NCBI GenBank assembly: GCA_037974965.1
Contig: JBBPFI010000011.1
Coordinates: 868,001 to 932,000 of the forward strand
Length of the DNA stretch: 64,000 nucleotides
Reading direction: 5' to 3'
Origin: Dacryopinax spathularia
Lineage: Eukaryota; Basidiomycota; Dacrymycetes; Dacrymycetales; Dacrymycetaceae
Shown: one piece after another, positions 21,503 through 33,200 of the stretch
How positions within the stretch are numbered: the first letter of the stretch is position 1
Layout: each line of letters opens with the position of its first letter
The notes under the pieces: generated by a model
What the model was told of the DNA's origin: nothing
Database searches by the model: none
The model's input: only the letters and a program-made list of their open reading frames with translations
Translations under genes and position numbers: made by a program

Positions 21503-22651
21503 ATGTCCGCTGATCAGCCCGACGCAGGCCGTCGTTCTTCCCCCACTTACCCTCTCGATAACGTCCTTCCCTGTGGTCCCCTTCCGTCCCCTGCCTCGTC
21601 GCCATCTTCCCACACTGCCGGTCACAACAACTCCCCATCCGCTCTTCAAACAAACCAGGGTGTCAATAACATCGACAACACCCTGACTGGACACTCGGAC
21701 CCGTTGTACAATACGCCAGTGTACGCCGCCGCCGCCGACACGTGGCCGTTCGTACAATGGCCTCCATTCACCTCCGACCTATCCTCAACCGCCCAACTCG
21801 AGTCCTCCCCTGATGTCCCGCTCATGCAGCAGCTTACTTCCCTCATGTATTTGCCCACGTGGACACCCCTTAATTCATCTCCCACCGCATCTGCCGTGTC
21901 ATCCTGCGATACGCCGATCACCGAAGCTCCGCCAGCCGCATCATCCAGCCCTCCGGAGGAGGAGTTCGATATTGAAGCACTGCTCAACTCCAGCGCGTTC
22001 AGCGACTTCACCTCGGTCCCTCAGCAACCAACACCTCAGAACACCTCTCTTGCTGCCTACAATATGACGATGGACGGGCTTCAACAACCGGCTGTGATGC
22101 AGTCAGAGCCAGCAAACATTGCCCCACCACCCATTGAGCGTAACGAAACGTCGCCTGCGCCGTACAAGCCCAGGCTTACGGAGGCTGAACGTCTCCGTCG
22201 GCAACGAGCTCGTAACCGTGATGGAGCTCGCAAGTGGAGGGAGAAGCAGAAGAGTAAGCACAGATCCCGGCCTTATACCCTTCTTGATCACTCATTGAGG
22301 TGTTTAGGCGACCTCGAACGCTACAAAAGCGAAGTCCTCGGGCTTCATGCTCGTTTGCGACAGCAGGAGCTGGTGAATCGTACCCTTCAAAAGCAGCTAC
22401 ACATCAGCGAGTACAACAATCAGCGTCTGTTGCAGAAGCTTTGGAACCCCAGTGCCCCTCTGCACCGAGCTCCACGCGCTCCCGGTTCTGGGTCCTCCTC
22501 ATCTTCCTCAGCACCGTTCCTTTCTGCGCTTCCTCACATGCATTTCCCACCAACTCCTCTTCAGACGATGGGCCTCGGACTCTCCGACATGCGCCGCCAT
22601 AGCTCAACTAGCATCGACCTGGGATCGACGGCTGCGTTGCGCGGAATCTGA
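21503..22651 (+). CDS. bZIP-like transcription factor, 2 exons, 364 aa
   Basis: Exons 21503-22253 and 22308-22651; the 54-nt intron has a GTAAGC donor and TTTAG acceptor and contains no stop in frame. The ATG at 21503 (MSADQPDAGRRSSPTYP) follows the TATA box; the frame is open further upstream. Residues about 230-250 form a basic region (LRRQRARNRDGARKWREKQK) with the bZIP spacing Asn238-x3-Ala242-x3-Arg246. A leucine-zipper-like helix follows (DLERYKSEVLGLHARL, then LVNRTLQKQLHI). The N-terminus is Ser/Pro/Thr-rich and acidic, as expected of an activation domain. The intron falls exactly between basic region and zipper. Predicted nuclear, DNA-binding dimer; target genes unknown. Confidence 0.8.
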   Translation: MSADQPDAGRRSSPTYPLDNVLPCGPLPSPASSPSSHTAGHNNSPSALQTNQGVNNIDNTLTGHSDPLYNTPVYAAAADTWPFVQWPPFTSDLSSTAQLESSPDVPLMQQLTSLMYLPTWTPLNSSPTASAVSSCDTPITEAPPAASSSPPEEEFDIEALLNSSAFSDFTSVPQQPTPQNTSLAAYNMTMDGLQQPAVMQSEPANIAPPPIERNETSPAPYKPRLTEAERLRRQRARNRDGARKWREKQKSKHRSRPYTLLDHSLRCLGDLERYKSEVLGLHARLRQQELVNRTLQKQLHISEYNNQRLLQKLWNPSAPLHRAPRAPGSGSSSSSSAPFLSALPHMHFPPTPLQTMGLGLSDMRRHSSTSIDLGSTAALRGI

Positions 22652-23615
22652 TGCTGCGTACTTGGGTTGAAGTGGCTGATGATATCTGTTGTACTGTTAT
22701 AATGACTTCATGACCTTACGAGCTGTAACGAATTAAAATATAGTCCTGCACGATAATACACGCTGTTGCAACCTTTTAACTTGCTACTGAAGAAGATGGG
22801 ATGGGAGGATGCGGTCGCCGACGGGATGAAGCCAGAATAGGAAGGATGAAAACAGCTCGGCCTGAGTCAGCATGGCAACGAAGCGCTCTTCCTGCCGTCA
22901 GCTGTTCCTGAGACTAATCTTGCTTCTATTTTCGTTTCTTCACGTCCTCTGATTTGCTGGCCATTTCTATGCTAAAGCTTTCAGGCCAATGTCTCCTGAC
23001 AACTGGCAACTTGATGTCTGACGGAGATGACATATAGTCTTTACTCATGATGGCACTTATCGACTCAGAGGAGAGGGTCGACGCGCTCGGACTTTGGCAC
23101 ATTGAAGGCGTGCACCAGGACCGCCCAGCTCCTGTACCAACGAGCCATTTCTACTATGCACATCTTTACCAACACTTATTCCTAGCACCCGTGAAGTGAA
23201 GCGCCGATGTGCGTTGGAATTCTGAGCTCTGCATGCTTGAAAGTCATCGGACCATCATCTGTTTCTGGCGGCTAATTCGACCGACGCAAACACGAGGCGG
23301 CCTCTACTCCTATCTCCGTACCGCCCATTTCAGTTACGCAAACAATCTATGGAAACGTTGATTTCACTCTAGCCCGGATCAGGACTTCATATCTCCGTCC
23401 CTAGCATACGTATGCGGCGACTCCTATTGTCCCCAACCAAATCAGACACCATGAGGCGACGTTGACTCATCGTCCGCCAGTACCTCTCCCAGGTGCATCC
23501 AATCTCCATCCCGGTCGCCCCGTTGCATAAATGGGGCGCCTCTGCCCTCTTCGAATGATGGAATTCTCAAGTATTCGCGGTTCTCTGCTCTCATCGGAGA
23601 TAGGTAGCCTTCACC
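22652..23615. other. Gene-free stretch
   Basis: 3' flank of one bZIP-like gene and promoter of the next. No gene, RNA or clear repeat seen. Confidence 0.4.
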
Positions 23616-24343
23616 ATGGCCTACTCGCCGAGCGCATCGCCCTCTACCCAAAGCCAACACTCGGGCCAAAGTCCATCCCAATTCCCACCAAGCCAAAGCC
23701 CAACCCCCACGGCCCTCGACTCTCCTTCCGAGCACTGGTCGTCCTCCCTTAACTCCCCCCTGCAACGTCGTCCGTCCTCCCTCAACCTCCCCACCCAGCG
23801 CCAACCCCAAGCATTCGTAATCCCTGGCAGAATCGCCCCTCGTCCCAAAAGACCCTACCGCCCACGAAAACCCGCTCAAGAGGGCAACTACCACCACTTA
23901 CACGGTGCAGCCCGTATAAGGGAAAGGAACAAACGGCATGCGGCTGAGCATCGGGCTAGGATGGATGGTGCGTTCCCCCTTCTTCCTTCACGCCTCTTCC
24001 CATCTCCCCACATCCTTTTTGTCTCCTTCACTCTCTGTCGTCCTGCGTGCTTTCATTCTCTGTCGTGCTGCTTGATTTTGCCTTCTTCGGGGGATGAAGT
24101 GCGGAGTTCTCATGTTTGCAAAAAGAGAGAGAACGAAACCTAGAACAAATCGCAGAAGCGCAAGACGACATGATCCGCCACATCTGCATCTCCTGGAGCC
24201 AGGAGGAGCTGGACCGCCTCAAGCTAAAAGACGAGATGGAGTGGTTGGCTTCGTTCGTCGCGGTTCAGAGTGAGTTGTTGAGGAAGGGCGATGAGCTGCT
24301 CCGTTTCGAACCAGGCAGTGCTAGGGGCGAAGGGAGGTCGTAG
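23616..24343 (+). CDS. Small bZIP-like protein, 2 exons, 189 aa
   Basis: Exon 1 23616-23967; GTGCGT donor; exon 2 best placed at 24126-24343 (acceptor AAAAAG), giving a frame-keeping join. The N-terminal 90 residues are Ser/Pro/Gln-rich (MAYSPSASPSTQSQHSG). Residues about 98-115 are basic (ARIRERNKRHAAEHRAR) with Asn105-x3-Ala109-x3-Arg113, the bZIP signature. The second exon supplies a helix (NLEQIAEAQDDMIRHI, then a Trp/Leu-rich segment ending LLRKGDELLRF). As in the gene at 21503, the intron lies at the basic-region/zipper boundary, suggesting common ancestry. The zipper is short and irregular, so dimerisation mode is unclear. Confidence 0.65.
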
Positions 24344-24751
24344 GGATATCCGGTCTTTTTCTGCTCACTTGGACTGGTCGTTCATCTCCTGATTCTTTGG
24401 ATGCCTTTAGTCTTCGGACAGAATACCAGAATACATTTCTGTTCGAAGACAACACCGCCTCGAGAGCACCAGTAACAACTGCATTACATATACATACATA
24501 CATACACCCGCCACAAAGACCATTCAACAGTCTCAGAGCGAGAAAATTAAAAGGCCATAGATGGAGTCAAGAGTAGTGAAAAGTAGACCGAGACAGCTTC
24601 AGCTCATGCGCTCGCGCGATCGGAAGGGCCAAGGCAGAGTCGCTCACTTCAGAACGAGAGGCCACCTTACTGTATGCAGGGTAGTAGCGCGTTCCGGCAT
24701 GTGTCGTAGATGACGACCACCTGGGAGTGGGCAGGATTGTGGCGAGAATGA
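24344..24751. other. Convergent intergenic region
   Basis: Lies between two genes transcribed towards each other. Contains a short TACA/CATA microsatellite near 24487-24506. Nothing else seen. Confidence 0.5.
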
Positions 24752-26875
24752 TCAGGTCTGCGTATCTTTCTTGCCCTCCTTCCCTGCTTCGCCCGTCCCT
24801 TCCGCCCCGCCCTCCGCAGCAGCATTACCCCTCTTCTCCCCATCCTTCCCCTCCCCTTCCTCCTGCTTCTCCTCCGCGATCACCCCCGCAGTAGTACTCC
24901 CACTCCCACCAGCACTGACACTCCCACTCCTCCCCTGCCCCTGCCCCAAGCCAGAAGGAGGCCCCCGACTCCCACTCCCACTCCTCCTCAACGTTCCAGT
25001 CTCCACAACTCTCCTCCCCCTACTTCCCTCTCCCGCTCCTCCCATCCCTGCCCCCATCCCTCCGCCTGCCCCGATCCCAGTCCCGACCCCAATCCCAGTA
25101 CCTCCAAACGAAGTCCCAGGACTCGTAGCGTTCGCGCTTAAGCTGCCTCGTCTGCTGCCGGCCCCGTACGCGCCTGGAGGGAAACTCCCCACTCCTTGGT
25201 ATGAGCTTGGGAGTGAGGAGCCAAACGAGCTGCTCAAGCTCGGAGGGGGGACGGAGGGGTATGTCAGCCCCCAGCCCGGCCCACCGGGTGCGGCCATCCC
25301 TCCTCCTGCTCCTCCTGCTCCTGCTCCAAAGGCTCCGGGTTGGTTCCCATGCGGAAAGCCGCCCCCGGGGAGGTTCAGCGACGCCCCGAAAGAGAGCGGG
25401 AATGTTGGTGAGCTGCTGGGGGAAAAGGCGCTGGGGCTGGGCAGTGAAGCTGGGACTGAGGAGAGGAGGGAAGCGTAAGGAGATGGGGTGGAGCTGGTGT
25501 TGGTCGATCCTGTTCCTGACGAGCTGCCCGAAGAGGAGTTTAGCGAGCCTAGCGAGCCTGGCTGGTGCGGGGGTGGGTGCGAGTTAGAGTGCGTAGGGTG
25601 GTGGGAGGAGAAGGAGCTGCGGAGTCCGTGTGGGTAGAGAGGGTGGACGGGCGGGGAGAGCGAGATGGCCGATTCGGACTCTTGAGTTTCTGGGATGGGA
25701 CTTCTTCCCCTCGTTCCTCCACTTCCACTTCCTCCTATTCCTACTCCCGTGCTGTTCCCGCTCCCGCCGGTAGGAGCAGACCCAGAGCCGGAAGACCAAT
25801 GCCTATGCCCCGCCGATAAACTTCCCGCCCTGCTCCTTGGTGACAGAGGCAGGGGCGAGATCGGGGGAGAGATGAGATGGTCGATTGGGAGGTTGAGCTG
25901 CCTGCGCAGGGAGATGAGGTCTTCTTTGTACGCTTGGAGGGTGCGCGTGAGGCGGATATAGTCCAGTTCGGTTTCGTGTCTGCGGGTTGGGCGTCAGCAC
26001 ACCGTTCAACAAGAAAAGAGGGGAGGGGAGAGGATGAGGAGAAGAGGAGAAGAGGAGGGAGGAAGGAAGGACGTACAGCCTTGTTCGCAGAGACTCGTTT
26101 TCTCGCCGAAGGGCGTCGATGACGGCTTGCATCGACGGCCCAGGCGTAGCATTCTCGTCCCTCTCAATGCCTGCTCCTTCTCCCCTCCCACCACTCCCAC
26201 CTTCTCCCCTCCCACTAGCACCAGGTACAGCCAACCCCAACCCCCCCTGTCCCGCCTCCCCACCCTCAACAGGGGATATAGGTCCACTACTCTCCGCACT
26301 CCTCTCTCCCCCTGAGCCGGGCCCTGAAGAGGCCTGCTGAGCCAGCTGCTGTGCTCGTAGCGCTGCTAGTTCGCGCTGGAGACGCAGGACATGGGCTTCG
26401 TTTTCTGCTTCGAGGGCGTTTTCGAGGTCGACTTTTTCTTTGCTTAGCTGTAGCAACGGGGAGGGGAGTTAGTGTATATGCGCTTGGACCGCTGCAAATC
26501 GCAGTAGGGGGTAGAAAGATGATGCAGAGAAAGGCGAAAGAAGGGGGTTGGGGGGCATATATGCGGCTATAGAGCGAGGCGTAGCGGCAAGGAAGAATGC
26601 GAGAACAGGAAGGAAGCAGGTAGATGGGAAGAGAAGGAGGAGGGGCTCACCTGCTCCAATTTCCTCGATAGGACATTAACGATCCGCTCCTGATCCGCCT
26701 CGTACGCATTGATCAATTCCCCCACTTCTTCCGCGCTCGGTGCGTGCGAGGTTTGAGAAGTATGGGAGGAGAACGAGGATGCGCGTTCGCTGAGATGAGA
26801 GTTGGATGGGCGGGGGGAGAAGGATGGGCGGGGGGAGTGGGAGAGGGGGCGTTGAGCGGGTGGGGGGGCGGACAT
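24752..26875 (-). CDS. Coiled-coil protein with Gly/Ser/Pro-rich tail, 3 exons, 607 aa
   Basis: Exons 26875-26651, 26447-26077 and 25979-24752 join in frame. The N-terminus is Pro/Ser-rich (MSAPPPAQRPLSHSPRP). It is followed by a helix (EEVGELINAYEADQERIVNV) that continues across intron 1 into LSKEKVDLENALEAENEAHV and LQRELAALRAQQLAQQ. After a Gly-rich linker comes a second coiled coil, LRRENESLRTRL, which continues across intron 2 as HETELDYIRLTRTLQAYKED and LISLRRQLNLP. The last 360 residues are Gly/Ser/Pro-rich. Function unknown. The second coiled coil and its exon junction (donor CT|GTACGTCC, acceptor CAG|ACACGAA) are duplicated at the end of the neighbouring HIRA-like gene. Confidence 0.75.
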
Positions 26876-27560
26876 GGTTGTTGTTGTTTTTTGTTTGTTG
26901 GGTGTTCTCCTATGCGCTGTTGCTCGTCCTGTCGACGTTGTTGAATGACGATATAAGCAGAGTACTTCACGAGATGGTTGCTGAAGGTCAAGGAGGTTGC
27001 GGCAATAAGCAGTCAACGACCACCCAAAAGGCTGATGAGAGCGGTGTAGAAAACGATGCGTGTCGAGCGGTGTTTAGCCTCGAGTACGACGCGCACGAGG
27101 ACAGTCCGGAGAGCACGTGCACTCCGACGAAGCAGGAACGTTCCAGAGCCCCGTAACTCCTCTTCCAAAAGTAGCAGCGATAACAACGCCTAGCAGCCGA
27201 TAGCACCGATAGCAACAGTAGGCTTCTGAGGAAGGAGGTGTAGGAACTTGTTGTTGGTGGTAAGAGAGGGGGAAGAAGGTAGAGGTTTCTAGAGCGCCTG
27301 ACTCCTGCGCGCGAAGGAAGAGAAGGGCGGGTGGCTTCCCACTTATGTAACCATTTCCTCATTCGGCACTGAACTTGATGTGGCGGTGCTCCCGCGCTTT
27401 CAGTACCTACCAGCACCAGCACCAGAATCCCACAGCAACCCACCGCAGTACAGTACATCAAAGTGGTCCAGCATGCAATTACACCCCTCCCAGACAAAAT
27501 ACACCGAAACAGTAGAATACAGTAACATCCACAACTAGCCTATACCGTCCTAACATCCCC

Positions 27561-28079
27561 TCAGAACCGCGCAGCATCAGCCATCAAATCCCCCACCCCC
27601 ATCCCCAATCTCTGCCTCAACGTCACAAGCTCCTCCCTATAACTCTGCAATTTAGACTTGAGCAGTATATAGTCTAGTTCTTCGTGTCTGTTCCCACTAT
27701 GCATCAGCACATCTTCATCACGCGCACAGGGTAGAGGAAGGGCGGAATGGAAGGCGGGGCAGGGCAGGAAGGGAGGGGAGAAGGAAATGGAGATGGAGAA
27801 GGAGGTGGAAGGGGACGTACAGCTTAGACCGCAGTAAATCTATTTCCCTTCGGAGGGTGTCAACCCCACCTTGCGCAGAAGGCCCAGCCAGCGCCGAATC
27901 CACCCTTCCCCCGCCCACTACACCCTGCTGTGCCTGAACCTGAATAGCCGCAGAAGGAGCAGCGTAAGATCCACTCGGTCCACTGAGCGCCGTACTTGAG
28001 CCTTGGGACAGGAGTACGGGTCGAATCCGTCTTTTTCCGTCTTTCGTCCTCGTCACTTCCTGCTGACCCGCTATGTTCA

Positions 28080-28115
<36 letters not shown>

Positions 28116-29904
28116 GCGGAACATGCTGAATCCTCGCGGGCTGTACAGCGGCCGCTTGGATCGGTTGGACCGGCTGCGACAGCTGCGATAGATGAGAGAC
28201 TTGGGAAAGTTGAGCAGATTGGGATAGTTGGGATAGTTGGGTGGGTGCTGTGGGTTGGTAGGACACGTTCATGGGTGAGTTGAATTTGTACCCTTTTAGG
28301 TAGTTGAGTTGGACGTCGTGCGGCGCTATACCGCGTAGCTCGGAGGATGTGAAGCTTAGGACGGCTATTGTGCCGTCGCCTGAGCAGGCGTAGAGTGTTA
28401 GGCCGTCGAAGCTCCTACTCGGGAGTCAGTCTCAACGTTCATGGGAGCCACGATTCGGCGCATGCAGCCCAGCAGAGTGAGGCCAAGACGGCAAGACACG
28501 AGGAGGTTGCGTATAGGGCAAGGAGGATAGGAGTGCAGGAAGGAAGAGTGGAATGTAGAAGGAGCGGGGATGAGGACAGGAGCATATGACAACGCACCAA
28601 GACAAATCAAAAACGTTCCTATCGAACAGCTCCTGCGCGACCAACAACGGCCTGGCCTGGTTCGTCTGCCATATACTTACGCTCCTGTCGTCTGCTCCCA
28701 AGGCTAGGACGGAGCATATGTTGTGTGAGTCGACGGGCTTGGATTCGTCCCGGACGAAGAGGTGGGGGTTGTAGGACTGGGTTTGGGTCAGCGGGTGATC
28801 ATTGTAGAGCGCGTAGCGATGGGACAAAGGGGAGCAGCAGGAAAGGCAGAGGTTGGGGCAGAGAGAAGGGAGAGGGAGAAAGGGAGAATGACGAGCCAGA
28901 GGGAAGTAGGAAGTGGTGAAGAGAAAGGGAGAAGCGCACGCACAGCAACCTCAACAGTATTCTCATGCCCCACCAAACTAATATCGCTCGTCCATTCCTT
29001 CCTACTAATGACCGCCGCCACGAAAACAGGTCCATTCATAGCGTTCGCAGCTGTGATATGCGCCCCATCCGGGGACCAAGAAAGCCGGCGGAAAAACGTT
29101 GAGGTTGGGGAGAGCTCGAATGGCTGGGTGACGACGCGTTCGCATACCCAGTCGGTGGTGCGCCAGATACGGACGGATTTGTCGTCGCTCTGCCCAACGT
29201 GAATTAGGGTACAGAGGGAGGTTGGAGTGCGGAAGAGCGTACCTGGGTCGCTAGGTATTGGCCGACGGGATCCCAGCAAACGCCCTTGACGAACCCATTA
29301 TGTCCCACCAGCTTCGCCACCCGATCTGCCAAAACCAAGTCAGGACGAATCGTACGGAGAGCGAAGGCAGACTCACCAAACGTATACCCATCCCAGATAA
29401 TAACACTACTATCCATACTAACACTCGCCAAATACCGATCCTGCGGGCTCCACGCCAAATCGCTCACGTCGCTCTCGTGTCCCGCCAGCCTCCTGAGCGC
29501 CTTCCACCCCTCGACATTCACTTCCTCTTCCCCAAACACTTTGCCCGCGCCGGACGGGTCCAGGTCCCAGATCATCACTAGCCCGTCGTCTGACCCGCTG
29601 GCTAGGAGCCGGCCGGAGTGGGACCAGCGGACGCAGAGGACGGGGCCGACGTGCATCGTTAGTGTGCAGAGTGTCTTGGGCATCGGGTTCTCGCCGTCGA
29701 GGATGGGGGCGGTGCTCCATATTCTGACTTTCGAGTCTGTCGACCACATCAGCCATATATAACGAAAGACTCGGAGGAACTATCCGTACCTAGTCCGCCA
29801 GTTGCTAACCGCGAGCCATCACCATGCACATGTAGGGAGAAGATCGGCAGCCGTTTCTTCTTCTCATCAGTGTGCATCACCCATGCCGGCTTGACGAGCT
29901 TCAT
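27561..29904 (-). CDS. HIR1: HIRA/Hir1-like histone chaperone subunit with WD40 propeller and atypical C-terminus, 7 exons, 567 aa
   Basis: Subunit of the HIR histone H3-H4 deposition complex acting in the nucleus with ASF1. Exons 29904-29790, 29736-29377, 29325-29243, 29189-28944, 28776-28598, 28414-27821 and 27687-27561 sum to an exact multiple of three. The start MKLVKPAWVMH and the blocks ATGGLDSKVRIWST, LASGSDDGLVMIWD, LAGHESDVSDLAWSPQDRYL, DDKSVRIWRTTDWVC and GADDRSVSIWQT are classic HIRA WD40 repeats. TRTKDGKRRIRPVLL fits the B-domain that binds ASF1. A polyQ tract precedes it (CTG repeat, 28081-28113). The large C-terminal Hira domain of the family is not present. Instead the protein ends about 90 residues later in a coiled coil (LRREIDLLRSKL, HEELDYILLKSKLQSYREEL) paralogous to the neighbouring gene at 24752. 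Confidence 0.88.
28081..28113. repeat. CTG/CAG trinucleotide repeat (polyQ)
   Basis: Eleven uninterrupted CTG triplets on the plus strand, encoding eleven Gln in the HIRA-like protein just before its B-domain motif. Confidence 0.9.
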
Positions 29905-30280
29905 GTTGTTCTCCCTCCTCCCAGGTGAGCTCTCCTGTTATGAACACTTGTACACGGTAGAGAGAAGCGAGCGAGGTTCGGGTGCTGGGCGTCGGCACAG
30001 TTGGGCGTGGGTGTTAGGTGGACTTCGTTGTGGGCGCTTGTCAGTGGCGGCCCCTACGCGACCCTCAGAACGCGTACTGATCTCGGAGATTAGAAGCCAA
30101 CTATCGGAGATAGATTACAACAATACGAAAACCATTCGTACGTTCACGTACAGGTAGAAGTCACGTAGAAGTCTACACTGATAGTACAGGATATGCGTAG
30201 TGTACACCATTGCGAGGGTATAGTAAAGAAATAAAGAACAGAATGTACACAGTATGCGGTGAAGGAGTGAGGTGTGAGGG

Positions 30281-33200
30281 CTAGGACGCCCGGCCCAGCC
30301 CACTCAAGTCAATTCGAACCTTCGGCCTCGCCTTCCTTCCCGCTCCATCCGCACTCGCCGCCCTCCGTGTCGTGGGCGTAGTAGGAGAAGACCTTTTCTT
30401 CGCCTCTCTTCCCTCCCGAGAGCGCATCGTCTCCCTCGCCTCGTCGTACAGCCTCGGCTCCATCGGACGCGAGATGTCATTCCTTGTTAGATGCCGCCTC
30501 ACCGGCCCGGGTAGCGGTGGATAGAGCTCTGACGCGGAGGTTTCGGGGTTGCTGCTCGCCATCGTTCCCTCTCGCTCGAGTGTTAGGCGATGAAGTTTAT
30601 CGAGGGCTTGATGTTTCTGCTCGCGTTTGGCGACGAGCTCGACCGCTTTCTCTGCGGAGCTGATTAGGTTGTTCAGATTTCCTAAGAAGGACGTCAGAAG
30701 GACGTCAGCGTGTGACGACAGACTTCAAGTCAAGAACGTACTCTCATAGCTCATCATGAACAGCGTCTGGAGCGTAAATCAGCCCGTAGGTACAGTAAAG
30801 AGATGGGTCATGCCTACCCTCCGTGCCTCCTCATCCTCCATCAAGCTCCTCTTCATCCTCTCATCCAGCTTCTCTGCCTCAACAATATCATCGATCATCT
30901 TCTGCATCGTAGGCGGCATATCCGCCCCATGCGGCGGCTTGCTCAAGAAATTCAGATGTTCATGGAGCGCTTTCGCCTGCTTCAGAAGCTCAGCAGGCAG
31001 GGCTTCGAGCTCTTCTTGGGCCTTGTCCATGGATTGGGAGACGGATTTGTACCGGACGGCGAGAGGGGTGTTGGCGTCGAAGGAGGTCCGGGGAGAGGGC
31101 GTGCGCGGTTTGTCGTGTATGTGGTTACGGAGGTTGGCTTCTTCTATTACTTGTTGATCGTGCATATGCTTCACAGCGCGGTCGAGCATTCCGTGTCGTA
31201 CGACAACGGTTTTGTAGCGGGAACTGTAGGCTTCGGAGATGACTATGGCATATAAGCATGGGCTCTACTGTCAGCAGGGCAAATCTACCCACCAGCAATG
31301 AGGATAGTCATGGCAGCGACACCAGCTAACGCCCAGACACAGAAGATAGCTCGACCAGCAGGACTCTGCGGAGAATAGTCCCCATAACCAAGTGTCGTGA
31401 AAGTGATGAAGCCTGCCGAACCATTAGACAGCAATCCAGGTCAGCCTGGTAGGAAACATACAGAAATACATGCCAGTCGCAAACGTCCATTCCTCCGTCT
31501 TACTAAATATAGCCGCTCCCGCCATCCAGAAGACAAAGAAGAGCGACCAAGCCACAGCAACCTACAAATATGCTATCAGTCTCCTCAGCAAGTCAAAGGC
31601 CAGCAGAGTAGCACACCTTCGTGTAGAACTCCCGCGTCTCTTCCTTCTCCATCCGCTTCTTGAACTCCATGTAGCTTTCTTCTTCCGGGTCGGCTCGTTT
31701 GTCTAGGTGGAACATGTCATTCCGGAGTTCGGCGGCGAGCTTCTTCGCTTGCTCTTGCGGGCTGAGATGATCGTCCTCCTTCGCAGTCCCATCAGCGGTG
31801 GGTGGACCACTCGGCACAACAGTCGATGATTCCGGGACGCTGTTCAAGCCAGGGGAATGGTCGTTCGCCGTCCCGTTTGCGGTGCCAGGAGGGATTAATG
31901 TCGTCGCAGTGGAGGGTGCGGTCGCCGCCGAGACAGTACCAGCAAACAGAGCTGTCATAGCAGAACCAGGAGCGCTGCGATTGAAACCATTGCCAACAGG
32001 CGACATAGGCGTTTCCCCAACCGGAGTCTGCACGATCGTCCCATCCGGCAACATAGGCACCACCTTCGTCGTCGCACCGCCCCTCCCCGTGCGCACGCTC
32101 ACGTAGCGCGGTATCATCCCCAGTTCACGCAGTCTTTCTTCGGCTTCTTGTTGCCTTCTGCGGGCTTCTCGGTGCTCCTTTCTGCGCTGATGGATCTTGG
32201 CGCGACGGATCCGATATGCGTTTTCGAACGCTTCGATGATCGTTTCTCGGGTCGTGCCGACTGCTAGGGCGAGGTTGAGGATACCGAACGTTACGTAGAA
32301 GCAGATGAAAATTTGGCCAAAAACCGTCGTTGGCGCAATATCGCCGAAGCCAATAGCTGTGGCAGTATGTCAGGATGTCTCCCAGACGGCAAATTCGCAT
32401 AGAGAACGTACTTTCAATTGTGACGATGGTGAAGTAGAGCGCATCTTGGAAACTCAACGAATTGGCGAACGCGTTGATCAGCGCACCAAGAGCGATGTAG
32501 CAGATAAGCAACATGACGACGATGACCAGGCTCCGCTGCTTTGCCGTCAAGCCGCTTCCTACACAATGGCTCAGCACAGGTATGTGGGATCAATCCGAAG
32601 AAGCGTACCAGAACGCGCAAAATCCTTCGTCTTGACCAAATCGAAAATCAACGTAATATTGACAAAAGTGCTCGCAATAGTCGAGCAGACCGTGATCCAG
32701 AACGCCTCGCCATACGTAAACCCATCATTAAACCGATGGATGACACCGAAGATCGTGACGGCGACGATGTTGATCAGGTCGTGGATCGCGAGGGCTGTGG
32801 TGGCGATGATGGTGCTGACGAAGACGCGCCGCTCGAGGAAACGGGCGACGAGGGCGAGGTTGGCGATTACGCCTGCTGCCATGGAGAATGCTAGGCCGAT
32901 GTCGAGGACTGTCGCGAATGTCAGTACGAGCCTCCACCCAGTGGTCAGGACACACTAAGCGGATTGGGCTGATAATCCACCGTGATATTGTTTTCCGTCC
33001 TGATGTACCACTGCAACCCCATCAGCATTCACCTTGGGGTAAAACCAGGACAGAAACGCACATGTTCAGTCAACCCAGGAATTTCCAGCAAGATAGCAAA
33101 CGGCACGACGATACCCGACAAAATCGGCGTGTACCGGTAATTCGGGATAAAGCCCTTCTCCTCCCCCTCGGGCGGGAAGATGGCGAGCCACAATCTCCAT

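Noticed and set aside
15954-23615. Mating-type locus, because of clustered transcription-factor-like genes
   Set aside because: No homeodomain pair, pheromone receptor or CAAX-type pheromone precursor was found; bZIP/coiled-coil genes alone do not support it.
24752-25478. Long plus-strand Pro/Ala/Leu-rich ORF opposite the Gly/Ser-rich tail
   Set aside because: Antisense shadow of the third exon of the minus-strand coiled-coil gene; composition is the complement of its Gly/Ser codons and it lacks domain or splice support.
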